25,095 bases of DNA from JACZWL01 sp046756445 (GTDB lineage Bacteria; Pseudomonadota; Gammaproteobacteria; Steroidobacterales; Woeseiaceae): assembly GCA_046756445.1 (NCBI GenBank), contig JBHHWI010000036.1, positions 1 to 25,095 on the forward strand, written 5' to 3'. The notes under the pieces are model-generated. The model saw nothing but the letters and a program-made list of their open reading frames with translations. It was not told where the DNA came from and did no database searches. The translations under genes were made by a program, and so were the position numbers. The stretch's first letter is position 1; every line of letters starts with the position of its first letter. This document shows positions 14,881 to 23,240 of this stretch, piece by piece.

Positions 14881-16353
14881 CTATCCGACGTAGCGGTAGT
14901 ATTCGATGCCGAGATCCTGAAACTGCCGCTCCTCGGTCTTGCCGACTTTCTCGATAACGAACTCGTCCTTCGGCAGGTAATCGAGGCCGGTTACCCTGCG
15001 CCCGTCGTGAAGCGCCTCGTATTGCTCGCAATCGAGATCGACTGCGAACTCCATTGCGTTATTGAAGCCGATCAGACGGGTTGACCCCCTCCACTCGTTG
15101 GCGATGCTCAGCGGAATCACTTCGGCCGCATCGCCGCTGCCGTACCCGAGCGTCAATACCTCCTCGTCGGTCAAGTCGCGGCCCTCATCCAGTGCCTGCT
15201 CGAACCCGGCGGCCATCCACGCCGGCAACGCGGCGGTATAGAGGTTGCCGAGATCCAGCATCGTGTCACTGCCAAGCGCGAGCTTGTCGAGAATCTCACG
15301 GCGGTATTTTCGTGATGCGCGGAATATCCTGAACACGGCCATGGTCAGCGGATAGGCCTCATAATTGAGGAGGTCGGGATCGGCGAGCCTGGCGACATCC
15401 GGTTTACTCAGCATTTCAGCCAGCAGGGCCTCTGGTTCTATGCCGGCCTCGTAGCAATATGATGCCAGCTCGGCGTGGTCTTCCGGGTCGCCGCCGCCAA
15501 GCGCAAACAGGTACGCGACTGCCCAGGCGGTTTCCGGCATCCGGCGATAGGGCCTGTGCATGAACACGGTCTTGAGCGAGCGCAGGTACTCACTGGCGCA
15601 CACTTCCCGTTTTGCATACATGTCGTTCAGCGCGTGAAGCGTTTCATCGATATAGCAGGTGGTCGAGTACTTGCCGTTGAAGACGGGAAAGTCCTGTACC
15701 TGATGACTCTCGCTTCGGTTCTGGCCGCAGAATCGCAGCATGGGCTTTCGGAAGTCCATGATCCGGTAGTCGGAGGCCGCGCCGGAACTGACCAGATCGA
15801 CTTTTGCGAGTTTCGGGTCTTCCTCGAGCAGCATGGCCACTGCGCCGGCGCCCTGTGTCGGCTCACCGCTGCTGCCTCGTGCGTATTCGGCAATGTCCGC
15901 GCAAACGACGATCGCCTGACTACCGGCACCGTCGAGCGCGAGGTGTCTGAGCGCGCCTTTCATGCCGTAAACGCCTCCCAGACAGGCGTGCTTGAATTCG
16001 GGGACCTCGCAGCTGCGGGAGATCGGCGCCTTGCCCTCCTTGACGAGCGCACGATCGACCATTCCCTTGACAATAATCGCCCCGGCGGAATTGTCGGTGC
16101 TGGATTCGGTGCCCAGGCCTAAGAACCTGACGCGTGACGGGTCGATATCGTATTGCCTGATCAGGCGCATTACCGCCGTCGCCGCGAGTGTATATACGCT
16201 CTGATTCGGGCCACGGACGCGGAAACTGCGCCCTACGACCTCCCGGATTTTCGGCCACTGGTTGCCGGTCCAGTCGCACCAGTCCTCCAGCCACACCCTG
16301 AACGGCGGTATGTAGGCGGCGAGTCCGCTGATGCCGATGTTGTCTTTGTCCAT
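14881..16353 (-). CDS. mvaS: Hydroxymethylglutaryl-CoA synthase
   Basis: Condenses acetyl-CoA with acetoacetyl-CoA to HMG-CoA, the entry of the mevalonate pathway. The protein is 490 aa from the ATG at 16353 (MDKDNIGISGLAAYIPPFRV). The thiolase-fold catalytic triad is visible: Glu83 in GTESSTDNSAG, nucleophile Cys124 in KHACLGGVYG and His266 in VFMHRPYRRM. It is about 100 residues longer than the compact Staphylococcus enzyme (388 aa as I recall), with the excess mainly after residue 280. A longer in-frame start at 16422 exists but adds no recognisable sequence. It converges on idi and has its own promoter just upstream, so it is regulated apart from the plus-strand operon even though it supplies the same pathway. 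Confidence 0.93.
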   Translation of the reverse strand: MDKDNIGISGLAAYIPPFRVWLEDWCDWTGNQWPKIREVVGRSFRVRGPNQSVYTLAATAVMRLIRQYDIDPSRVRFLGLGTESSTDNSAGAIIVKGMVDRALVKEGKAPISRSCEVPEFKHACLGGVYGMKGALRHLALDGAGSQAIVVCADIAEYARGSSGEPTQGAGAVAMLLEEDPKLAKVDLVSSGAASDYRIMDFRKPMLRFCGQNRSESHQVQDFPVFNGKYSTTCYIDETLHALNDMYAKREVCASEYLRSLKTVFMHRPYRRMPETAWAVAYLFALGGGDPEDHAELASYCYEAGIEPEALLAEMLSKPDVARLADPDLLNYEAYPLTMAVFRIFRASRKYRREILDKLALGSDTMLDLGNLYTAALPAWMAAGFEQALDEGRDLTDEEVLTLGYGSGDAAEVIPLSIANEWRGSTRLIGFNNAMEFAVDLDCEQYEALHDGRRVTGLDYLPKDEFVIEKVGKTEERQFQDLGIEYYRYVG

Positions 16354-16393
16354 GGACTCAGTCTTCGGATGTGGGCCGTTGTGTAGCCCCGGA

Positions 16394-16422
16394 ATTCTAG
16401 ATGCCATCACAGGCTGTCTCAA
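16394..16422 (-). promoter_or_regulatory. Sigma-70-type promoter for HMG-CoA synthase
   Basis: On the minus strand TTGAGA (16417-16422) and TAGAAT (16394-16399) are separated by exactly 17 bp. Transcription would start near 16387, leaving a leader of about 33 nt before the ATG at 16353. It lies in the 74-bp gap behind the lipoprotein gene. Confidence 0.6.
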
Positions 16423-16427
16423 GCGGG

Positions 16428-16904
16428 CTATTCTACCGCAATCCGGATTTGCGCTGAAAATACAGGGGGATCGTGCGGCAGGTGCAGATGGTCGGCCAGC
16501 AGGAGCTGGAGCGTATGCTGTCCCGGGGAGAGGGTAAGCTCCGTTGCCGAGCTGCCATCACCGAAATGGATGTGGTTCTGGTCTTTCGGAATCGGCCGGT
16601 CGAAGTCGGGCAGGCCACTGTCGACGATCAGGTGATGGTGGCCGCTATCGGGGCTGGCGTCGCCGGCGGGCACGACCGCCATGCCGGTGAGCCCGAATTC
16701 CACGCGAACCGGGTTTGTGACCCGCTCTCCGTCCGAAGGCGTTATGAAAAATAGCCGTGCACCGTCGGCGGACGATGTCCGTTCGATGGCAGGCGGTTCT
16801 TCGACGCTGGCGGGCGCCGCAGTATCGGTGCCCGGCGGACTGCAGGCAGGAACGAGGAAGAGCACAGGCAAGATCGCCTGCAGTTCGGGGAATGTTTTTT
16901 TCAT
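16428..16904 (-). CDS. Probable lipoprotein with DUF4399 domain
   Basis: A 158-aa exported protein from the ATG at 16904, which has GGGAG about 9 nt upstream; an upstream ATG at 16958 would bury the signal peptide. The N-terminus is MKKTFPELQAILPVLFLVPAC: positive start, hydrophobic core and a lipobox-like VPAC with Cys21 as the lipidated residue. After a Pro/Ala-rich linker, residues about 48-156 match the DUF4399 pattern: ARLFFITPSDGERV, GHHHLIVD, PIPKDQNHIHFGDGSSAT, LSPGQHTLQLLLADH. The many histidines could bind metal, but the function is not known. It follows the DUF4286/DUF3667-like gene by 16 bp and probably shares its transcript. Confidence 0.85.
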   Translation of the reverse strand: MKKTFPELQAILPVLFLVPACSPPGTDTAAPASVEEPPAIERTSSADGARLFFITPSDGERVTNPVRVEFGLTGMAVVPAGDASPDSGHHHLIVDSGLPDFDRPIPKDQNHIHFGDGSSATELTLSPGQHTLQLLLADHLHLPHDPPVFSAQIRIAVE

Positions 16905-16920
16905 CGACTGTCTCCCGGGA

Positions 16921-18255
16921 CTAGATCGAGAATGCCGCAAAAAGGGCGGCAAAGGCAATCATCAGGCCGAAACTGATGCCGTACGACAAACCAAGGATGG
17001 TGAATTTGAATGCCGTGATCAAGGATCCTTGTTTGTACACGCGTTGCATGGCTCTGAAAAGATACACGGGGATGTAAAGTGACGCGCCGATCAGCACGGT
17101 GTCGGTTGCAGCCTCGTGAATACCGGTGAGCGCGCCAAACCTCGCGAATAATATCTGAAGCGTGAGTATCAGGAAGAAGAAAGCGTGGTAATGCAGGATG
17201 AACAGCAGGTGCTCGACGTAGTAGCGCTTGGAAAGCGGATACAAGACTTTTAGCGCCAGCGCCATGAGGGGCAGGAGGAAGAAGAGGGCTGCCGGGACGT
17301 TGTCGAGCAGTTTGTCAAAAAAGGCTCTGCCGGAATCGGCGCGTACCTGCTCGCACATGACACTGAGCCGCTCGGGCGTCAGACGGCCGGATAACCAATC
17401 GGGCATATCCGCCGACTCGAAGTCGGCGGTGTCGCATGTAAAAGAGGCATCGCCGGCCGTAATATCGATATTCACGGACGTTTCGTCTTCTTCTGTCAGC
17501 GCCGGATCACCGATGATGATGCCGCGCATGCCCAGCTCCTCGAGCACTTCGTCCGGGATTTCTGCGGCGGTTTCTTCTGCCTCGCCGATCGGTTCGGCGG
17601 CGGGCTCGAACAACAGGCTGAACTCTTGCCTGGGATCGAAAAATGCGACGAGGAAAAACACCACGCTCAGCACGAGGTAGGTTCGGAACGGCGGCATGAA
17701 CCTGGCGCGGCGCCCGCGCAGATAGTCGCGGGTCAATCGGCCGGGGCGGAAGATCAGTGGAACCAGAGTCCGCCAGAGCCGCGAGTCAAGCTCGAAGAGG
17801 TCGCCGAACGCGTCGCGAATCAGCTCCCAGATGCTGATCAGGCGGCTGCGGGCCCGTTGGCCGCAACTGCCGCAGTACTGCCCGCCCAGCGTGGTTCCGC
17901 AATTGAGACAGGAGGGCAGGGATCTCAGTTCCCTGTCGGATCCGTCAGCGCGGCGAAGAACACGGCGGCTGGCCGCGAACTTTTCGCCAAACCGGTCAAT
18001 GGCCGGCTGGCGCATTTCCCTCGACGGTCCGGTCAGGTACCGCTCCAGGTCCTCCTCGCTGGCGATGTAATAATGCGTGACGCGACGCGCGCGGCCCCGA
18101 TCGTCCGGCTCCAGCTCGAAGGTCTCGGCTTTGAGAAAACCGGGTAGCCCGAGCATGTCCATGGTATGGGCTTCGAGCCAGGCATCGAACGCATCGACGA
18201 TCTCCGGATCGACGTTGACCGTGACCTCATAGATTGGCCCTGCCGTGATTGACAT
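16921..18255 (-). CDS. DUF4286-like domain fused to DUF3667-like zinc-ribbon membrane protein
   Basis: A 444-aa protein with two unrelated parts. Residues about 8-100 (YEVTVNVDPEIVDAFDAWLEAH, then LPGFLKAETFE) look like the small ferredoxin-like DUF4286 domain. Residues 116-131 hold a CxxC-x8-CxxC zinc ribbon (CLNCG, YCGSCGQ), and the rest is a DUF3667-type membrane region with about five hydrophobic segments at 191-206, 321-340, 350-371, 384-402 and 415-441. A long acidic loop at about 207-315, probably outside the cytoplasm, separates the first and second. Function unknown. It follows fadE by 11 bp and precedes the lipoprotein by 16 bp, suggesting an operon. Domain names are from pattern memory. 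Confidence 0.82.
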   Translation of the reverse strand: MSITAGPIYEVTVNVDPEIVDAFDAWLEAHTMDMLGLPGFLKAETFELEPDDRGRARRVTHYYIASEEDLERYLTGPSREMRQPAIDRFGEKFAASRRVLRRADGSDRELRSLPSCLNCGTTLGGQYCGSCGQRARSRLISIWELIRDAFGDLFELDSRLWRTLVPLIFRPGRLTRDYLRGRRARFMPPFRTYLVLSVVFFLVAFFDPRQEFSLLFEPAAEPIGEAEETAAEIPDEVLEELGMRGIIIGDPALTEEDETSVNIDITAGDASFTCDTADFESADMPDWLSGRLTPERLSVMCEQVRADSGRAFFDKLLDNVPAALFFLLPLMALALKVLYPLSKRYYVEHLLFILHYHAFFFLILTLQILFARFGALTGIHEAATDTVLIGASLYIPVYLFRAMQRVYKQGSLITAFKFTILGLSYGISFGLMIAFAALFAAFSI

Positions 18256-18266
18256 GCACTAACCTG

Positions 18267-20855
18267 TTACGTCCCGCGCTTTTTCGAACCCTTTTTCTTG
18301 GCGGACGCTTTTTTTCCGGCCTTGCTTGTGGCCGACGTTTTCTTCCTGGCAATTTTTTTCCTGGCTGCTGCCTTCTTCGTCGCGGGCCGGGGCGCAGGTG
18401 CAGTGTCGCGAGCGCCCACGCGGCCGATCTCGTCCGGCGAAAAGTCATCGACGGCCAGGATGTTCATGATCTTCTCGTGATAGCTGCGCAATTTCCTTGC
18501 TTCCGTTGCGGTGATCACTTCGGCGCTTTCGGCCTCATCGATCTGGTGTCCCAGGTACTCGGAGGCGATCAGGCCTTCCTTCTGCGACTGGCGGAGCTTG
18601 GTCTCCAGCGGCGCCATTTGTTCGGACAGCTCCAGCGCTTCCTGCAGCAGGCCCAACGGACTGCCCGGCTCGAGCGTCGTGTATGCCTCTCGGCTCAACC
18701 TGTCGCGTGCTTCACCGGGTCGGGTCGCCAGGTCGACGATTTTCCTGCCGAGTTCATCCGCCGGCGAGGAATAGGTGCGCCCACGCGGAAAGATGAACCA
18801 ACGCAGGAGGAAAGCGATCGGCCGATTCGGGAAATTGCGCAGGAAGCTGTGCAACTGTTCCTGTGCGCGGTACATCAGCGTTCGTACCGACCACTCGACC
18901 AGCGGCAGATCCGTAGCCCGTCGCCCCTGGTTTTCGAAATGCTTGAGAACCGTTGAAGCGAGGTACATCGAACTGAGCACGTCGCCCAGGCGCGCAGACA
19001 ATAATTCCTTCTGCTTGAGCTTGCCTCCGAGCGTCAGCATGGAAAAGTCCGTCGCAAGCGCGAAGGCGGCGCTATACCGGTTGATATTCTGGTAGTAGCG
19101 GCGAGTCGGCGTGTTCAGCGGTACCGAGCTGAATTTTGCATGAGTCAGTGCGAGGAAAAACGCGCGCGCCAGGTTGCTGATTGCGTAACCGATGTGTCCG
19201 AAGAGTGCGGCATCGAACTCGATGAGCCCGCGCTTGGTGTCCTCGTCCTGCGCGGCATGCAGTTCTCTCAGAACATAAGGATGGCAACGCATGGCGCCCT
19301 GCCCGAATATGATCAGGCTGCGCGTGAGAATGTTCGCGCCCTCGACCGTGATCGCGATCGGCGTTGACATGAACCCACGGCCCACGTAGTTCTTCGGGCC
19401 CAGCATCACCGCTTTTCCGCCGTGAACGTCCATGGTGTCGATTGCGACCTGGCGGCCCATCTCGGTGCAGTGGTACTTGAGAATGGCGGAAGGGACGGCT
19501 GGTTTTTCGCCCTGGTCGATCGCGCCGGCAGTAACTGATACGGCGGCGTTCATGATATAGGTATGTCCGGCGATCCGGGCCAGCGCCTCGCCGACGCCAT
19601 CGAACTTTGCGACGGGCGCATTGAACTGCTTGCGAATCCTGGTGTAGGCGCCGGCGGCGTAAACTGCGGCCTGGCTGCCGCCGGCAGCGTTCGACGGCAG
19701 CGTGATCGCCCGGCCGACCGACAGCAGTTCGACCAGCATCTTCCATCCCTTGCCCGCCATCTCGCGACCGCCGATGATGTAGTCCAGCGGTACGAATACG
19801 TCCTTGCCCGATGTCGGTCCATTCTGGAACGGTATGTTCATCGGGATATGTCGTCGCCCGACGGTTACGCCCGGCGTGTCGGTAGGAACCAGCGCCGCGG
19901 TAATCCCGTATTCCTCCCGATCGCCGATCAGGTGGTCGGGGTCATAGAGCTTGAAGGCGAGCCCGAGAACCGTTGCGACCGGCGCCAGCGTAATGTAGCG
20001 CTTGTCCCAGTTGAGCCTGATACCGGTAATCTGCTTGCCGTTCCACCTGCCCTTGCAGACTATGCCGCTGTCGATCAGGGCAGCGGCGTCCGATCCCGCC
20101 TGCGGCGAGGTCAGCGCAAAACAGGGGATCTCGTCGGCTGTGGCAAGGCCGGGCAGGTAGCGATCCTTCTGTTCTTCGGTGCCGTAGTGCAGCAGCAACT
20201 CGGCGGGGCCCAGGGAATTGGGAACGCCGATGGTGGATGATGCGGTCGTGCTGCGGCTCGCCAGCTTCATGATGACCATCGCATTGGCGTACGACGAAAA
20301 TTCCAGGCCGCCGTACTGCTTTGGAATGATCATCGCGAAAAACTTGTGTTTCTTGATGAACTGCCACACGTGCTCCGGCATGTCGCCGAGCTCGTGGCTG
20401 ATTTCCCAGTCGTCGAGCATCGAGCACAGCTCTTCGCAGGGGCCGTCCAGAAAGGCCTGCTCCTCCTCCGATAAGGCAGGTGCCGGAATAGACATCAGGC
20501 GATCCCAGTTCGGCATGCCGGAGAACAATTCGCCATCCCACCATACATTGCCGGCTTCCAGGGCCTCGCGTTCGGTATTCGACATGGTCGGCAGCATCTT
20601 GCGATACGCCTCGAGGGCCGGCCCGGTGATCTTCTCGCGGCGGAACTCGATCAGGTTCGGCACGACCATGACACCGAAGAGCAGCCAAAGCAGGAGGAGC
20701 CACAGGAATCCGCCCTCGCCGAGCATCGTATAGGTCAGCAGAGCGATGCCGGCGGCGATAGTGGATGTATGCAGGGCTATGCGGTTGTATGCGAGGGCGA
20801 TGCCGCCGCCGACAAACAGCAGAAACCAGAACAGGCTGACGATGAATCCGGACAT
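18267..20855 (-). CDS. fadE: Acyl-CoA dehydrogenase FadE with Lys-rich C-terminal tail
   Basis: First enzyme of fatty-acid beta-oxidation, oxidising acyl-CoA to enoyl-CoA with FAD. At 862 aa it is the long membrane-linked FadE type (E. coli 814 aa). Two hydrophobic segments occupy about 1-70; the dehydrogenase core includes CFALTSPQAGSDA, and VEGANILTRSLIIFGQGAMRCHPY carries the catalytic Glu. The FadE-specific C-terminal domain follows. The last 37 residues (826-862) are an added tail with 14 Lys and 3 Arg among Ala/Ser/Gly, resembling histone H1-like tails. Seven-base T runs on the plus strand at 18308-18314 and 18353-18359 underlie Lys codons and are slippage-prone. It lies 58 bp downstream of mdh and begins a minus-strand series toward HMG-CoA synthase. 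Confidence 0.94.
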   Translation of the reverse strand: MSGFIVSLFWFLLFVGGGIALAYNRIALHTSTIAAGIALLTYTMLGEGGFLWLLLLWLLFGVMVVPNLIEFRREKITGPALEAYRKMLPTMSNTEREALEAGNVWWDGELFSGMPNWDRLMSIPAPALSEEEQAFLDGPCEELCSMLDDWEISHELGDMPEHVWQFIKKHKFFAMIIPKQYGGLEFSSYANAMVIMKLASRSTTASSTIGVPNSLGPAELLLHYGTEEQKDRYLPGLATADEIPCFALTSPQAGSDAAALIDSGIVCKGRWNGKQITGIRLNWDKRYITLAPVATVLGLAFKLYDPDHLIGDREEYGITAALVPTDTPGVTVGRRHIPMNIPFQNGPTSGKDVFVPLDYIIGGREMAGKGWKMLVELLSVGRAITLPSNAAGGSQAAVYAAGAYTRIRKQFNAPVAKFDGVGEALARIAGHTYIMNAAVSVTAGAIDQGEKPAVPSAILKYHCTEMGRQVAIDTMDVHGGKAVMLGPKNYVGRGFMSTPIAITVEGANILTRSLIIFGQGAMRCHPYVLRELHAAQDEDTKRGLIEFDAALFGHIGYAISNLARAFFLALTHAKFSSVPLNTPTRRYYQNINRYSAAFALATDFSMLTLGGKLKQKELLSARLGDVLSSMYLASTVLKHFENQGRRATDLPLVEWSVRTLMYRAQEQLHSFLRNFPNRPIAFLLRWFIFPRGRTYSSPADELGRKIVDLATRPGEARDRLSREAYTTLEPGSPLGLLQEALELSEQMAPLETKLRQSQKEGLIASEYLGHQIDEAESAEVITATEARKLRSYHEKIMNILAVDDFSPDEIGRVGARDTAPAPRPATKKAAARKKIARKKTSATSKAGKKASAKKKGSKKRGT

Positions 20856-20913
20856 AAAGGAACCCTATCACCGGGGCTCCCGGGGCGCCATAGACCGGTT
20901 CTTTAGACGGGTT

Positions 20914-21891
20914 TCAAAGCAACTCTGCGATTGCGGCCCGCTCCTCCCTGAGCTCGGCCTCCGTTGTGTCCATTCGTTCCCTGCTGAAGTCACTGATGCC
21001 GAGTCCCCGAACGATCTCGTAACGGCCGTTATTGCAGCGAACGGGGTATGAGTAGATGACGCCCTCTTCTATGCCGTAGCTGCCGTCAGCGGCCACGCCC
21101 ATACTCACCCAGTCGTCCGCCGGGGACCCGAGCACCCAGTCATGCATGTGATCGATTGCCGCCGACGCGGCAGAGGCTGCCGACGAGGCGCCACGCGCCT
21201 TGATGATCGCCGCTCCGCGTTGCTGCACTGTCGGAATGAACTCCGCGGTAAGCCAGTCTTCATCGACGAGGCCCAGCGCGGCCTGCCCGGCGACGACCGC
21301 ATGTTGAATGTCAGGGTACTGCGTTGCCGAATGGTTGCCCCAGATCGTCATCTTTTTCACAGTCGATACATGCACACCCGTCCTGGCGGCGAGCTGTGCA
21401 ATAGCGCGATTGTGATCCAGCCGGGTCATCGCCGTGAAATTCACATGATCGATATCCGGAGCGTTCGAACTGGTGATCAGCGCGTTGGTGTTGGCCGGGT
21501 TACCGACGATCAGCACCTTGATGTCACGACTGGCGTGATCATTGATCGCCTTGCCCTGAAGCGAGAATATCTCGGCATTCGCCTCCAGCAGGTCCTTTCG
21601 TTCCATGCCGGGTCCGCGCGGCCGTGCCCCGACCAGGAGGGCGTAGTCGCTGTTTCTGAATGCGACGTCGGCATCATCCGTGGCCACGACGCCTGCCAGC
21701 GTGTCGAACGCACAATCGTCCAGCTCCATGACAACGCCGTCGAGCGCGGGCATGGCCGGCGTGATCTCGAGCAGCTGCAGGATAACGGGCTGATCGCCTC
21801 CCAGCATCTGCCCGGACGCGATACGAAAGGCCAGTTGATAGCCGATTTGTCCGGCGGCGCCGGTGATGGTGACCCTTACGGGATCTTTCAT
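20914..21891 (-). CDS. mdh: Malate dehydrogenase (NAD-dependent)
   Basis: Oxidises malate to oxaloacetate in the TCA cycle. The 325-aa enzyme has the Rossmann motif GAAGQIGYQL (11-20), substrate arginines in the mobile loop ARPRGPGMERKD (Arg92, Arg98), and the catalytic pair Asp159 (TRLDHNRA) and His187 (WGNHS). An acidic residue at the end of the second strand (LEI, Glu42) indicates NAD rather than NADP. It belongs to the cytosolic/Thermus-like subgroup rather than the E. coli subgroup. The start at 21891 is preceded by AGGACAAGAAGA; an upstream in-frame start at 21972 adds no family sequence. A plausible promoter lies upstream. Confidence 0.95.
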   Translation of the reverse strand: MKDPVRVTITGAAGQIGYQLAFRIASGQMLGGDQPVILQLLEITPAMPALDGVVMELDDCAFDTLAGVVATDDADVAFRNSDYALLVGARPRGPGMERKDLLEANAEIFSLQGKAINDHASRDIKVLIVGNPANTNALITSSNAPDIDHVNFTAMTRLDHNRAIAQLAARTGVHVSTVKKMTIWGNHSATQYPDIQHAVVAGQAALGLVDEDWLTAEFIPTVQQRGAAIIKARGASSAASAASAAIDHMHDWVLGSPADDWVSMGVAADGSYGIEEGVIYSYPVRCNNGRYEIVRGLGISDFSRERMDTTEAELREERAAIAELL

Positions 21892-21934
21892 TCTTCTTGT
21901 CCTGGTTGAAATGTGTGCAGCGGAAAGCGGCAGG

Positions 21935-21962
21935 ATACTAGAAGCGGTGTCAATAAAATCAA
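21935..21962 (-). promoter_or_regulatory. Candidate mdh promoter
   Basis: On the minus strand TTGATT (21957-21962) and TAGTAT (21935-21940) are 16 bp apart, about 44 bp before the mdh start. A TTGACA (21948-21953) overlaps but has no suitable -10. Confidence 0.4.
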
Positions 21963-22013
21963 TTGAACGCAAAAACGCGGCCGACGGATATTATCGAGAC
22001 CGCATCCGGCATG

Positions 22014-22655
22014 CTATCGTGCTCCGGGCGGCTCGAAGTCAGGATGCGCTGCATCGAAGAGCATCAGCTCGGCTCTGGCCTGATCGTGCTTGCCGGTTTT
22101 GCTCAATTCGGATATGCATCGCCACCATTTCAGGGCGTCGGAGGTCTGTTCTTCCGGACAATATCTTTCCCGCGCATCGGGCACCGCGCCGGACGCGCCG
22201 AGTGCCTCAACTGATTCGGGGTCTCGGTCCGCCTCCCGGGATTGTTGAAGTTCGGAAACAGCGCTTTGCGTGGCGGGATCCATCGCTTGCATGCGCTTGG
22301 CGCTGTTCTCGATCATTTGCGCAAAATCGCCTGATTCGGCGCTGTCGCGTGTCGGGGCATCCGCCCGCTCCGCAGTCCCGCCGGGCAGAGCCGGTTGTCC
22401 GGGGACCGCGTCCGACGGGGCCGGCTGGACTTCCGGTGGCCTGGTCAACTCGAGCACCAGTGCGAGACTGAGCAGCAGCGTTGCGACAAAAGCCAGGGGG
22501 CGGAACCAGTACGCTGTAAATCCCTGCAGGCCGGAACGCCTGACGGCCATTTTCGCTTTCTCGAGGACGATCGCATCGATTTCCGGAGGCACGCGTTCCG
22601 TCGCGGTGGCACGGTATTCTGCCGACGCCGTGTTGTTTTCCCTTTGCTGGTTCAT
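22014..22655 (-). CDS. Single-pass membrane protein, probable anti-sigma factor
   Basis: A 213-aa protein of no family I recognise. Residues 1-50 are a charged cytoplasmic part containing VPPEIDAIVLEKAKMAVRR; one membrane segment spans about 51-70 (FRPLAFVATLLLSLALVLEL); then a Pro/Ala-rich spacer and a periplasmic C-terminus with two Cys (CPEEQ, WWRCISELSK) and a conserved-looking end (GKHDQARAELMLFD). The start overlaps the sigma factor stop as ATGA, so both are made from one transcript in coupled fashion. That arrangement plus the topology suggests an anti-sigma factor, but no zinc-binding anti-sigma motif or other known fold is visible. Inference only. Confidence 0.75.
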   Translation of the reverse strand: MNQQRENNTASAEYRATATERVPPEIDAIVLEKAKMAVRRSGLQGFTAYWFRPLAFVATLLLSLALVLELTRPPEVQPAPSDAVPGQPALPGGTAERADAPTRDSAESGDFAQMIENSAKRMQAMDPATQSAVSELQQSREADRDPESVEALGASGAVPDARERYCPEEQTSDALKWWRCISELSKTGKHDQARAELMLFDAAHPDFEPPGAR

Positions 22656-23221
22656 ACTCGGGTTCCGGGACCGTCAGTCGGCCCGCCGAGGGCGGTTTTC
22701 AGCTTGTTCATCGCATAGCGCAGACGGCTCTTGGCCGTCTCGCGGTTGACGCCCGTCAGCTGCGCGATGGCATCAAGGCTCAGTCCGGTCTCCTCGTGCA
22801 GCAGAAAGACGTTGCGCTGTTCGTCCGGCAACAGGAGGAGGGCGTCATCGAGACGCCTGCGGGCGAGTTTTTTTTCCGTGGCGAGGTCCGGTTCATCGCC
22901 CGGGTTTGCGCTCAGATCGGGGTCGACGTTTGTCTCCGCGCGGTGCCGCTTGTTTCTCCGAAGGTGGTCGATAAAGCAGTTGTGCGCGACGCGATAGAGA
23001 AATGTCGTAAATTTGGCTGTCGCCCGGTAGTTGTGCCGGGACTTGATGATCTTGCCCCACACCTCCTGAAACACGTCTTGTGCGGTATCGCGGTCCAGGC
23101 AGCGACGCAGCAGATACCGGTACAGGGAGTCATTGTGCCGCCTGTACAATATTTCGAACGCGGCGACATCGCCATCCCTGTATCGCAGCATCAAAGCCGA
23201 ATCCGAGGGCGTTACGTCCAT
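22652..23221 (-). CDS. ECF-type RNA polymerase sigma factor
   Basis: A 189-aa sigma-70 family factor with region 2 at about 12-92 (AFEILYRRHNDSLYRYLLR, DVFQEVWGKIIKSRHNY, FTTFLYRVAHNCFIDHLRR) and region 4 at about 124-177 (LLLLPDEQRNVFLLHEETGLSLDAIAQLTGVNRETAKSRLRYA), joined by a short acidic linker without region 3, the ECF layout. The ATG at 23221 gives the usual N-terminus; the frame is open further to a TTG at 23284, which would include the leader hairpin and looks non-native. It is coupled to the membrane protein downstream. No ECF-type GGAAC promoter of its own could be identified. The signal it answers to is unknown. Confidence 0.92.
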   Translation of the reverse strand: MDVTPSDSALMLRYRDGDVAAFEILYRRHNDSLYRYLLRRCLDRDTAQDVFQEVWGKIIKSRHNYRATAKFTTFLYRVAHNCFIDHLRRNKRHRAETNVDPDLSANPGDEPDLATEKKLARRRLDDALLLLPDEQRNVFLLHEETGLSLDAIAQLTGVNRETAKSRLRYAMNKLKTALGGPTDGPGTRV

Positions 23222-23240
23222 GTACCGAGAATAAGTGACC

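Noticed and set aside
20871..20883. CCGGG-GCT-CCCGG hairpin between mdh and fadE
   Set aside because: Only a 5-bp stem in GC-rich sequence with no T-run; not convincing as a terminator.
21142..21909. 255-codon plus-strand frame opposite mdh
   Set aside because: No domain pattern; mdh on the other strand has all its catalytic motifs.
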